The notes under the pieces: model-generated
Told to the model about the DNA's origin: nothing
Databases searched by the model: none
Seen by the model: the letters and a program-made list of their open reading frames with translations, nothing else
Position numbers and translations under genes: made by a program
Source of the DNA: Hydra vulgaris
Lineage: Eukaryota; Cnidaria; Hydrozoa; Anthoathecata; Hydridae
DNA length: 64,000 nucleotides
NCBI RefSeq assembly: GCF_038396675.1
Contig: NC_088926.1
Coordinates: forward strand, 19,356,001 to 19,420,000
Direction: 5' to 3'
Shown: piece by piece, positions 44,741-56,155 of the stretch
How positions within the stretch are numbered: position 1 is the first letter of the stretch
How the letters are laid out: the number at the start of each line of letters is the position of its first letter

Positions 44741-46806
44741 TAAGAGTCAGCAAATTGGACACTGGAATCGGCAATATTAGAGATATATTTTTTTTAGATC
44801 GTATTCGTCAAAAAAACAATTTTAGGACTTACTCGGCAAAAACTGTCTCTATTATGGGATTTGTCAACTTTTTTTCCGCTTGATTGAAAGTTTAAAATTT
44901 TTATGTCTGATAAAACTAACATAATTAAAGAAAAGAATATGCTGTTAACTTTAAATTGCCACCTAGAGTCTTTATCTAAAAATATTAACGTTCAACGTCT
45001 TTAAACAACCCGTCTTTTTCTGACCGCCCCTTACAACTTCAGAATTTTGCAGCTAAATTACATGGAAAATAATAACAAATTAAATTCAAATATAATACAT
45101 TGCAATGAATTTTTAAGTCAATGCTGCATGCAACCAATAACAAGTTTTATTAAATAATTTTTCAACCAACATTTGGCATTCCTATTGGTGAAACACATGA
45201 CAAAACGCAGACCTTTTTGTGAGTTTGTTTCAAGCGAAACCAAAAATCGTCTCAAAATTCAATTTTTTTAGTGGTTAAGTTGTTTTTCCTTAAATAATTT
45301 GAAATGAAAATCTGAAATCAAACATTATTTTGCTTAGATCAAGTAAAGAGAATTCAACTTTGTCAGAGTATCATTCCAAAGCTCCGTGGACCTTTTTTGT
45401 TTGGTTGTAAAATATTCTTATTTGTCAATCAAACCTTGAAGTTAACTGTCAAGTTTAAAAAACATTAAAATTTTCCTTTATTCATGCATAGTTACAAGAT
45501 TCTAGTGTAGTTTATATATAAAATGATTTTTACTACTGGTTATTTTGATCCGAATAAAATTTTTCCCAAGTGAAAACAGGTTACAGTAAAAGTCGTCCAA
45601 GACAGAAGTCATGCTGTTTAGCGTCATTTACTAATTTGTTTACAAGAAAGTTTGTTGAAATGGAAAAGTCATTGCGATGTCTTACGTTTTTAGAACTCCT
45701 AACATGACAAGTTTGAGTATAATTATTTACACGCATTTTTGTTACCCATTTATTAAGCACACCCAAAATTTACACATTTAGTTCAATTAAATTTTTTTTT
45801 TAATTATAACTTTTAGTAAGGAACAAATCAATGTTAAGGATTTTAGGGTTTGTATGTTGGCTTAGCGAATATCATATGTTTTGTTCTGGTTTAATTAAAT
45901 AATGTTAACGTTAAATTTCTAATTTTCAGATATTATTTGATAAACTTTTATCGTTATTTATTTTATTTTTCTCTTATTTCTTATTGCATAATGGTTTTTA
46001 TTTTTTTTGGTTTGCAATCTTATTAAATAAATATGCACGAAGTGATGTTTAAGAATAGAAGCGTATTTGATAACAACAACTGTAAATTTATAAGAAAATT
46101 TTGACAAAATTTTAATGAAAACTAAAACTATAGTTTTAACTTAATAAAAGTAATTGATTACAATAAATTATTTTTTGATAACCAATCCAATAGAAAGATT
46201 GAAATACCCAGCTAATTCACAGGCACAGCCTGGTTCTTTGAAAGTTCTTTAAACGTAAGGGTCATTGTCACTGAAAAAAGTTTTTTATGCAACTTTCAGC
46301 TAACTTATGAATTTTGTTTTAGTCATTGTTTGCTGATGTGCAACGATTTTCAAATTTTGTGCGTGACTTATCTTATTAGTACCCAGTTTTTTTGAAAGGA
46401 AGTGTGTTGTCATTTCAAAATAACCTTGCAGAAAGTTATACAAAACATTATAATGTTTCCGAAACTTTCTAGAATTAAGGCCCGTTGGCGGGTCGATCCG
46501 TGTCGAAAAAAATCGAAATAATGTCCACTGGCCTTAATTAAGGCCAGCGGACATAATTTCAACTTTTTTTTCTAAACGATTGTTGAGAGCTGTTTTTATC
46601 TTTTCGTAAACAGGGTAAAACTCTCAAGTATTACATTGCTTTCACTTTCATAACTTATTTGTTAAAAAACTAACATTATACAAAATTGTTACATAAGAAA
46701 GGATGAAGAAGAAATTCTTATGACACACCAAGAATATTTATAACATAATTTTTATAAAAATGAATATTGAAAATTAGAAAATAATGTTTTTCTTGATCAC
46801 AATATG
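44741..46806. other. Non-coding stretch
   Basis: No gene or transposon protein is recognised. A palindrome at 46515-46560 is listed separately. Confidence 0.5.
46515..46560. repeat. 46-bp near-perfect palindrome, no loop
   Basis: Arms of 23 bp centred on ttaattaa with two mismatches (gtccactggcc against the complement of ggccagcggac). Confidence 0.75.
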
Positions 46807-46814
46807 GTCAGAAT

Positions 46815-46980
46815 CAGAGGCGATTTTACGAGAAAAATGAAGGTATGAATCTTTAAAAAGTACTAACTGGCTCCTTTAAAAAAAACAACCTCAAAACTTA
46901 TATTTACCCGACTGAATTGTGTCAAATACCGGGGAGGGGGAGGGGGAACACCCCCACTTACACCTGTAAAATCGCCTCTG
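46815..46980. mobile_element. hAT-type MITE with perfect 8-bp target duplication
   Basis: The left end CAGAGGCGATTTTAC and the reverse-complemented right end CAGAGGCGATTTTAC are identical over 15 bp. gtcagaat lies directly on both sides (46807-46814 and 46981-46988). The body has a G run (ggggagggggagggggaa) and a C run. Confidence 0.88.
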
Positions 46981-49289
46981 GTCAGAATTTGAATTTTTTT
47001 TAATGAAAATAATTTTAACTTGCGATTTGTTGAACAAGGACAACTTTGAAAAATTGAACAAAGATTTTTAAATAATAACTTTTACTGTGATACGCTAAAG
47101 TATAAGAAGTATAATTAACAAAATTGACAGGTTAAAACATTCTACAGTCAAATGTAGTTTTTGTTCAGCATGATTTGTTTAACTAAAAATTGATGTTCCA
47201 GCAAACTATCTATAATAAAATCGAGTCTGCAAATTTTAAACTACAAACCAATATCGCATGAAAGAAATGTTTAGGACAACCATTTAAACAGAAAATGTTC
47301 TGGTTTTCAGATTAGAAATTAAGTTTTGCGTTTCTATATTAGATTATTCTAATTATGACTTGAAAATTGCTCCCGTTGAAACAACTTTGGTGTTGATTGT
47401 ATAAAAGAATCACCAGGATAAAGTTTGAAAAAAAGTTTGCTTAAAAACGAATATAATGTTTAAAGCGAACATAAATATTCTAATGAAGAAACATTTTGAT
47501 TTTCAATGCCAATTGGAGTTTTTTTTACAATTGAAAAAAAAAAACCAAGTATTTTTTTTTACTGGTGACCACCTGTTGCAGACAACCTAAAAGTAATATA
47601 ATAATATTTTCAAACCATTTAAAGGTTTTTATTAAATTTTAATAAAAATTTAAAACCATTTAAAACAATTTTTATTAAAAACAACGAATAGCACAAAATA
47701 TTATTGTGTATGACATGTCTGGCGACAGACATATAATGTTTACAGTACACTAAGATGCTGATACCAAGATTTTCATTGACGATATGTTTCAACACTATAT
47801 CTTTCCAATAATGAACAAATTAACCTGCGTCAATCGACTTCAATTACTGAAATATATTATATAGTGGTTTATTTATTTTGTTACACTTTATTAAAAGCAG
47901 GAATATACCCAATGGCTTTCCGATAATAATTAACCTAAAGTTAAACAGTGGGCTAAGATTCCCCAATCACATCACCTTCGAAACTCTAATTATGCTATAA
48001 TTTATAATTAATTAATTAATAATTCTTAAAAATATTCTTAAACAATATAAAATAATGAAAATTATTTTGGATTTATTCTTGAATTAAAAATGTTCTTTTT
48101 TCACGCCTTTTGCGAAAAATAAATAAAAAATTCTACATAAACTTTGCATCTTTGACCGGCACAACGATATTTTGAAATTTGCGTTTTTTCAAGAAAATTC
48201 TTGATTCGTATTAAACATTGGCCATTCTTCTAGAATATTTATGAACTATTAGAACTGTCGAGAAGATCAGAGAACTTATCAGAATATTCTAGAACGTTCT
48301 TAAACTGTTTAAAATCAATAACACAAAAAATAAATATAAAGCAATCGTATTCGAAGAACAATTATTACTACTTCGTGAAAATGATTCACAATATATTTGC
48401 AAATCTAGAAAATCTACTCATTTCCAAAGCTTTTTGAGTGGTTTTTCATAAAAGTCTTTGTCTATATCTTTTAAATTTGTTGTTTCTTATCAGACCGAAT
48501 AAACAAAAAAATAACATTTTTCTTGTTCTGCTACAGTAAAACTAATTCCCTAATTGTGCTCAATTAAGTAGAAGTAAAATACTTACAGTGTTAATGAAAA
48601 ATTAGAAGTTGAAAATATCTTTTAAAAATTACATCAAACTGTTATAAAAAGAAGAGTGACAAAAATACAGTTAATAAAAAGTAACAATTCTTTTTGGCTA
48701 TTTAGGTTTATTAAAATGGTGCGTTTGGAGCATGCAAATGCTAAACACTATGGATTTTCTCTTGCCTTGCTTAATTTTAATTACTTAAAAAGTACTTTAT
48801 TCAAGAACTCCAAAATATGACATATTATGATTTATATAGAGTGATTAGCGCCACCCCCTGCAATGTTGTCGATAAAGTCTGTATCAAATGCAATAAAACT
48901 TTTAACTCATGGTTTGATACCGATTTCTGAAAAACTAATTTCTTGAAAAATTAATGATTGAAATTCCTAAGAAAACAATTCTTAATACTATTTAAATGCA
49001 AGTTAGTAAAGTTTATGCTTCATTCAAAACTTAATATCAAAAAGTACATATAATATGAGTATCAAAATTGCATGTTGAAATTTAAGTTAAAATTTTTATT
49101 TTAAATTAGTATTAGTATTAGCAGAAACACAATGGGCTAATACAGATCTTAAAATAATTGACTTCAGTAGTTTTTGTTTCTCTTACCAATGTTTGATTTT
49201 GATGTTCAGATATATTTTCGGACATGCTGTTTACGACTAAAATTTTCAGTGGGCACCAGGTCACAAGCTCGTTAACGCAAGAAAGATCG
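46981..49289. other. Non-coding stretch
   Basis: No gene is recognised. Around 47580-47680 there are several small inverted repeats of aaaccatttaaa and ttttattaaa. Confidence 0.5.
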
Positions 49290-50690
49290 AAGCAGTTTCC
49301 AAACAGCTAGTTATAGTTTGTGAACTGAGCAGAATACATTTCAGTTTTCATTATTTGTATGAGTTGTGATGGAGTTGGAATCATTACATCACTCAAATTG
49401 ATCAGAAGACTTCTTCCTTTTGGATTCTCGTGTACTTTCAGATTTTCATTCTCATTTATGCTGAGCGATGACTCATCAAAACCATTAGTTATTGAATTGT
49501 CATTAACGGTTGGATTAGCTAAAATATCCTCAATTAAGTTTACATATTAGCAAATATTAGCATTATATCACTCGAAATAGCCTAAGAATCGAATAAATAA
49601 ATTCTACACAACCTGAACCCAGATAAAATATTTTTTAGTGTCATTATTTTTTGCCATGCTGAAGCAAACATACCTTAAAAATTTGAACGACAAATAATAA
49701 CTCCTGGAACCTGACCCAACAGATATTTTGCTGTAGAGCTATAATAATCTTTCAGTGGCTTGAATAAGGTGCAATCGCATGGCTGAAGCCAGTTTTTTGT
49801 GAGTGAAGGCATTTTAATTATATTTATTTTGTTCTGGATAGCAATATCAATTAGTTCAAGGAAGTTATGAGAATCGTGTCCATCCAGAGTCAACAACTGA
49901 AAATCTTTTGGTAAACCATAACATTGCTAGACCATAATTAGTTCAACCACGTGTTAAAACACCAACCACTTGACTTATGTTAAAACCCATTAAAGACCTG
50001 GATGCCTTTTCCTTTACTATCACCTGATGTGGAATATACTTGACCTGTGGATTTACACAGGCAATGACAGTGATTGACTCTCAATTTCCTCTTGTTTAAA
50101 TAAGGATTGTTTTTGTGTCTTTTGGTGCAACCACTTTTCTTGGTTTTAATTCAAGTTGTAGACAAGTTTCATCCATATTCCATATGGATTCTGGTTTACC
50201 ATTTGGTTTACTAGATCCATGCACTGATGGATCAGTAAACCAAACGGTACAGAGGGTTTTCCTTCAGGTTGTTACAGAGTAAATCTATGCCGAGCCTGCG
50301 CTTAATCAAAGACCATTCCTTTTTTAAGTTCAATTTATGCTTTCTGGCAAGATTTCCCAGCATAATTTAAGAACTGTAACTTTTCAAAACCTACCCCTAA
50401 CTCTGCCCTGTTGCTAGCATAATTAATAAGTTTTTTTTTTCCAGAGCAAATGTTAAAGTAGATTTTCTTCCTGGCTTTGCACCAATAGCAATTTTTCCTT
50501 AAAACCTGTCTCTCAGTGTTGTACGTGGTACATTGTACAACATTGCTACCTCACGCACTGAAAATGATGACTCTGATCTGACATGGTTAATCGGACTATC
50601 TGTTGTGGAACCAGTATTTCCAACAGATTCATTTTGTTTATCGCGTCGACATTTCCATCGGCAAACGACATTGGCTCGATGTCTACAAAC
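49290..50690 (-). pseudogene. pogo/Tigger-like transposase remnant
   Basis: From 50690 down: SVREVAMLYNVPRTTLRDRF (psq-type helix-turn-helix), GAKPGRKSTLTFALEK, NPYGIWM, then TLDGHDSHNFLELIDIAIQN, MPSLTKNWLQPCDCTLFKPL (DDE region of pogo-type transposases). A last piece runs NLIEDILANPTVND to MIPTPSQLIQIMKTEM. Several stops and shifts. A near-palindrome at 50203-50243 interrupts the coding match between the psq and DDE parts. Confidence 0.75.
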
Positions 50691-50750
50691 GCACCATAAA
50701 ATAACTTAATATTTAAATGTTTACTATGCGCAGGCCTTACGATAAGAAGA

Positions 50751-50826
50751 AAATACTAACCACGCGTACTAACTCATTTCAAATACTTAAGTAAACAAAA
50801 TACCTCAACACGCGTGGTTAGTATTT
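50751..50826. repeat. 17-bp perfect inverted repeat, 42-nt spacer
   Basis: aaatactaaccacgcgt at 50751-50767 and acgcgtggttagtattt at 50810-50826. It sits just upstream of the pogo-like remnant and could be one of its ends or a small element. Confidence 0.7.
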
Positions 50827-51589
50827 GAAATAAAATTTTCAAAGCTCTAAACCTCACAATAAATAAAAATAAACTATAAATAAAAAATAAGTAAAAATAA
50901 ATTTATAAACAAATATAATATAAATAAATTAAAAATTAATTTATAAATGAAAAAAAATGATAAAACTTTTAAAAACATTAGGTTTTATAAAAGCACAAAA
51001 AATCCAAACAATGGCGCTAATGTACTTTTACACCATCTCGGAATTTACTCATTTCAATTGCAGATCCTGAAAGGTCGTTGTTTAAAACGCAATGGGTTTT
51101 GTTAAAGTTATTTAATAACCTGGTTTTTATTGTTGTAGCGCTAACTAACTTTCGTCAAGCCATAAACTATAAATCATTAACTTTGTTTTCGATATAATAA
51201 ATAAATCTTAAAATAGCATTTCATTATAAAAATAAAATAATCAATTTATGTTGGCTCTTACTTTTTAAAGCATTCTAATATGAAAGTGAAATGAAATATA
51301 AATTTTAATCTGATGAGAACCGGTTCAAAGTTTTCTAGAAAAGTGTTTTAAGGCTAAATAGTTTCAAAAACAACGGTTAAAGTTATTTTGCGAAAAAAGA
51401 TGGGTAATATTAATTATAACTGTGTATTTTTCAAAACTTCAAAATTGAGTTTAAACTTTTTACTTTTATGAAATTTGTTATGGAGTCTCCTTTTATTTCA
51501 TTTTAAACGGCGATCTTTTAAAATCTGCGATTGAAGTTAGTAAATTATGAGATTGTGTGAATTTGTGGAAAAAAGCATAATTTGTGATG
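50827..51589. other. Non-coding stretch
   Basis: Nothing recognised. AT-rich, between the pogo-like and hAT fossils. Confidence 0.5.
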
Positions 51590-53065
51590 TGGCATGGCGG
51601 AATAAAAGATAATTGGCAAAATCTAGGAGCAAAGATTAAAAGCCCCCAGTGTAATGTTCACCACAGAAATCACTTCATCGTCTGAAAATCAGACTTTAAA
51701 GCCTTGAAAAATCAGACCGGGATCAATTCAGAACTTGAAAAGTCAATGAGAAATGAGGTATCTAAAATGTATGAATTTTTACGCTGCGTCCTGAACTTCA
51801 CTCTCCATTTAGCTTCGAGAAATCTAAGTTTTTGAGGTGTGTTGAAACATGTGGTGAAACTGTTTTTGCTGCTATTAAAGAAGAGATCCACACAGCCATT
51901 TATTTTTCCATTATTGTTGATATAACTCCAGACGTGTCACATACGGAGCAAATCATTCTTCGATTTGCCCAGATCTGACAACCAATAGATAGTAAAAGAG
52001 CGTTTTCTGAAGAAAATTTGGAGAAAAAAATGGTTTTGACTTTACGAAGCTAATTATAGACGTTTTGGATCAAAGCCGAATTGATTTAAAAAACTGTAGG
52101 GGCCCGGGCTATGATAATGGGGCTAATATGTCCAGTGTATACAAAAGAGTGCAGGCCATCATTCTTGAGAAAAATTCTTGAGTTTTGTTCATGCCTTGTA
52201 GTGCGCATAGTTTCAATCTAGCTGGCATTTATTTTGCTGAATCCTCTACTGTAGTAAAGAACTATTTTGGCAACATCCAATCGTTGAATAACTTTTTTAG
52301 TAGTAGCCCAATACACTGAAAAATTTTAACTGGGGCAACTGGGCAGTATCTTCACAAAATATTCCAAAAAAGATTGAGAGCGCACATAGAGGCTGTCCGG
52401 TCATCGTCGAAACGACCAAAAGAAATACTGAAGTTCTTAAAACTTCTTGAAGAGCTTGATTTAGAAGATCATCAACTGACTTTAGGTAAGGCACTCAAAA
52501 TATGGGTTCATTCATTTGAATTTATTGTCTTGACTTCTTTTTGGTTCAAGGCTCTCCTATGTGTCAACAATGTCTGCCTCCTTTTTCAATCAGAAAGCAT
52601 TTTTTTAGATGACGAGACAAAGTTATTAAAGACTCTAATCAATTTTCTTGACCGACTACGTTCTTCTTGGTCCTTAATCCTCCAAGAGGCAAAACTGGTT
52701 GCATCTGGGTTAGATTCGTAAGTAAATGAGATAAAAGAAGAGGAGTTAATTGAAGAAATCCGCCATCTAAATGTTCTAAAGCGATGCTTTTGGACAAATA
52801 GAATCTCTTTCTTCTATCAAGTTTGATCTGCATTTCGCTTCGCATTTTTAATACAATCCCGGTTTCAGTGGCTGAAGGAGAGCGCTTTTTTAGTAAGCTT
52901 GCTCTCATTAAATCCAAATTGCGATCAACAATGATTGAAAAACGCATTACTAACCTTATGGTGATTTCAATTTCAAAACGACCTTGCCAAGACTTTATTG
53001 TACGAAAATGTCATCTCAAGTTTCGCAAAGAAGAAAGCTCGCAAAATAAAATTAGTGTGATCTGA
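51590..53065 (+). pseudogene. hAT transposase, near full-length fossil (zf-MYM/DUF4371 type)
   Basis: Pieces in order: SPQCNVHHRNHF (zinc-finger tail), TGINSELEKSMRNEVSKMYE, FSIIVDITPDVSHTEQIILR, GPGYDNGANMSSVYKRVQAI, MPCSAHSFNLAGIYFAE, VKNYFGNIQSLNNFFSSSP, AHIEAVRSSSKRPKEILKFL, then the dimerisation domain VAEGERFFSKLALIKSKLRS and RITNLMVISISKR. Multiple stops and frameshifts. Confidence 0.8.
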
Positions 53066-53339
53066 CTAGTCTTCATAACTAACATTTTATTAATGAAATA
53101 TAATATTCCTTTCATTTGTATTTTTGTTTTATCATATATAACCAAATTCAAATATAGAGTGTTTATTGACAGCGATAGCTAATACAAAAATAATTATTAC
53201 TTTCATTAAATTGTATTTTGATAGCAGACATACGGACTGTAAACAGTAAAACTCATGCTTAATTCAATATAACCAGGAATCCAAAGTTTGGGGCACCGAA
53301 CAAATATTGACTCAAAAATATACTTTGCATATATATATA

Positions 53340-54643
53340 CAGTGCTGGCAAAAAGTCTTGCAACAAGGCACAATTTTACACAAATCAATGTTTCCACGCC
53401 AGTAGACTCAGTGTTATTATCTTATATTTTTATCTTTAGGTATAAATATATTTATAAAGACAATTTTGTAGCTTAAACAGTTAATTCAGTGAAAATCAAG
53501 GCTAAGATTCGGCAGCTTAGTAAAGAAGAAAAAGCATGCATTCAACGTCTTGCTAAAAGTGGTATGCCTCATGCAGACATTGCAACAATTTACATGGTTG
53601 AACGCACTACAATTTGGCGTGTCGTAAAGCAGGTTACCCTCTGTCTCCTAAAAAGAGGTCTGGACGTCCTAGAGTCACTTCACAGCGTACTGACTTCAGG
53701 ATGGTAACAATGGTTAAGATGAATCCTTCAATAACCTCTGGTGACCAACAGAACAGCATACCAACACTTTCTAATGTCTCAAAGCGCACAATCCGTCACA
53801 GACTTTCTGCGGAACTAAATCTTCTGCATCAAGATTGGACAGAAGAGCAGTGGACACAGGTGATGTTCAGTGATGAGTCCATGTTTCGTCAGTTTTCTGA
53901 TGTTAAGCTTTTTGTTCGTCGACCTACTAGTTCTAATCCTACCAATCCTAAATACACATGCAAAACTGTGAAGCATTCACCTTCTGTAATGGTGTGGGGT
54001 TGTTTTTCTGCTCATGGCCTCGGAGATTTATACTTTTTGCCCAAAGGAGAAACTATGAATGCAAAAAAGTACCTCAACGTTTTGGATGAATTTCTAATCA
54101 ATTTCATGATTATTCATCAGTGCAAAATTTTTCAACATGATTCAGCACCATGCCACACTGCTAAGTCTGTGAAGCAGTGGCTTGGATCAAAAAACATACA
54201 GTTGCTTGATTGGCCTCGAAATTCTCCAGATCTCAACCTAATTGAAAATCTTTGGATGTTAATCAAGAAGCGTGTATCTGCTAAGAACTGCAGTTCATTA
54301 TATGGTTTAAAAAATGCTATTTGTCATGTATGGTGTACAGAAATTACATCAGGACTATGTGAAAATCTTGCCAAATCCATGCCCAAACGAATTAGTGCTG
54401 TGTTAAAAAACAAAGGACATCCTACCAAATATTAATAGTACATCTGTTTAAAATGATTATACAATGTAATAAAAATAATTGAACTTGTTTTTGGTAAAAA
54501 TATAATATTTTTGGAAGTATTATTGTTTTTGGAAGTAATTATGAAAAGTAATTATGATGTTGCAAGACTTTTTGCATTTGTGTACACATTGCAAACATTG
54601 ATTTTTGTAAAATTGCGCCTTGTTGCAAGACTTTTTGTCAGCA

Positions 54644-54646
<3 letters not shown>
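53340..54646 (+). mobile_element. Tc1-family transposon with both ends
   Basis: The left end CAGTGCTGGCAAAAAGTCTT and the reverse-complemented right end CAGTGCTGACAAAAAGTCTT stay similar for about 50 bp. TA flanks both ends. The element sits in a (TA)n tract. gttgcaagactttttg occurs twice at the right end (about 54559 and 54622), a subterminal direct repeat of the kind bound by Tc1 transposases. It encloses one transposase gene with a frameshift. Confidence 0.88.
53489..54435 (+). pseudogene. Tc1-type DD34E transposase, frameshifted
   Basis: The N-terminal frame (53489 to about 53630) holds the helix-turn-helix: KIRQLSKEEKACIQRLAKSG, HADIATIYMVERTTIWRVVK. The main frame from about 53614 holds SPKKRSGRPRVTSQRTD, catalytic Asp in FSDESMF, the second Asp in QHDSAPCHTA and the Glu in SPDLNLIENLW. 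There are 34 residues between the last two, the Tc1 signature. About 25 residues seem deleted between RHRLSAELNL and LHQDWTEEQW. The C-terminus (NKGHPTKY) is intact. The frameshift near 53620 and the deletion should inactivate it. Confidence 0.88.

Positions 54647-54732
<86 letters not shown>
54647..54732. repeat. (TA)n microsatellite beside the Tc1 element
   Basis: 43 TA units starting at the last base of the Tc1 right end. Confidence 0.9.
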
Positions 54733-54735
<3 letters not shown>

Positions 54736-55014
54736 TATATATAAATTGTGCAAAACAAATTTAAAGTTATCCGGATTGACTGTATCTTGTTTATTATATA
54801 GTTAATATATTAAATTTTGTTAATATATATTAAAATTTAATTAGTAATTTATATTTTAGACTCATTTACACAATGTTTAAAAATCGCATTAAATTTTGTA
54901 AAGAAAAATCTCATTGTTGCCAAACATTTATTTGATGAAAACAATTTAATGGTATAGAGAATTGTCAAGTTTGTTAATCAAAATGAAACAGGAGATAAAT
55001 TAATTAGAAGCAAA

Positions 55015-55135
55015 TATCTTATGGAAATAAACAGTAAAAGGAACATATGCTGTTTATTTCCATAAGATAATTATGGAAATAAACAGCATATGTTTATTTC
55101 TATAATTATCTTATGGAAATAAACATAAAATACTT
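55015..55135. repeat. Cluster of inverted and direct copies of atggaaataaac
   Basis: tatcttatggaaataaacag at 55015-55034 pairs with 55050-55069. A second foldback follows (ttatggaaataaac against gtttatttctataa), then another direct copy to 55135. This is at least four copies in alternating orientation. Confidence 0.8.
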
Positions 55136-55319
55136 CATCCCAGCAGTGGGAAAAGCCTGGAACAGGTTGTTAAAAAGTTGAATTATTTTAAAGTCCACAT
55201 TAAAGGATTGATTAAAAAATACAAAAACATTTAAGTTCAATAAAAAAAAAATCTTGAGTAAACTGCTTCACAGTTAAAACAAATGTTACCCAAGTGCTAA
55301 AGGTTTGTTTATCTTATAT

Positions 55320-55372
55320 GCTCAGAGCTCGCTTCGAACCCGCGATCTGGGGCTCTAACCACTGCGCCACGG
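55320..55372 (-). mobile_element. tRNA-like SINE head with shortened A-B spacing
   Basis: The minus strand reads gcggccgtggcgcagtggtt, agagccccagatcgc, gggttcgaagcgagc. A box TGGCGCAGTGG (55369-55359) and B box GGGTTCGAAGC (55341-55331) are near-consensus but only 17 nt apart, so the anticodon arm is missing. It cannot fold as a functional tRNA. Confidence 0.6.
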
Positions 55373-55374
55373 CC

Positions 55375-55730
55375 GCTTTAGTCTCAACGAGGAGCTTTAC
55401 AAAAAAATGAACAACAAGCTTAAAAGTTGAATATCTGGTTAAATTAAATAAGTTATCGCTAAACACAGAAAAAACGAAACACGTGTTGTTTTAATCTAAA
55501 AAACAAAAATACCATTTTACCAACAATATTTTCCTCACTAAAAATTAATAATGTAAACATTGTAAAAGTTGAAACAATCAAATTTCTTGGGATACTTATT
55601 GTCGTAAGTATCTTTTGGAAAGGTCATATAAGTACAATAAACACCAAGACTCCAAATAACTTTTAATACTCTGCAAAGTAAAATCTATGTTATCCCAAAA
55701 TTATCTAAAGCCTAATTATTTTTATTGCAT
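55375..55730 (+). pseudogene. LINE reverse transcriptase fragment
   Basis: ELYKKMNNKLK, KLSLNTEKTKHVLF and VETIKFLGILIV are RT blocks that follow the catalytic FADD in CR1-type LINEs. Stops and shifts throughout. Confidence 0.6.
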
Positions 55731-55890
55731 CCAAAGTTATGTAGAAATATATTTTTCATTATCTCCTTTTTTGATTTGTGTAAGCCCTAAATTTTTTATT
55801 CATATGCTAATATTACTTATTACATAGGCAAATTCACACTAATATATACCAAAATATTTTTTCACACTTTAATATAAACGTGGATGTGAA

Positions 55891-56155
55891 CAAGACCGGT
55901 GCAATAGAGGGATGGGGGAGCTGTGACCTCCCCCCCTCCTCATCAATGATTTTTTCGTTAGTTTAGTCGGCAAATTTGACCCTTTAGACAAGTTAGTCAG
56001 AAAATTTAGACGATCAGTCGGCAAATGTCGACTAGGCAGTCGTGAAGTCGGCAAATTTTAAAAAACAAAGACCTTTTTTTCTTTTACTCGACAAAAGTTG
56101 TAATGACAAGTTGTAACCCCCCACCTCCACGTGACTTCTACTAGCGCCGGCCCTG
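55891..56155. mobile_element. hAT-type MITE with 8-bp target duplication
   Basis: The left end CAAGACCGGTGC and the reverse-complemented right end CAGGGCCGGCGC match at 9 of 12 positions. gatgtgaa is directly repeated on both sides (55883-55890 and 56156-56163). The inside holds four variants of agtcggcaaattt. The right edge joins LINE sequence. Confidence 0.8.

Noticed and set aside
54511..54805. Open frames of alternating Y-I codons on both strands
   Set aside because: They are translations of the (TA)n microsatellite and its edges.
55320..55372. Functional tRNA gene
   Set aside because: A and B boxes are present but too close and no anticodon arm exists, so a SINE head is the better reading.
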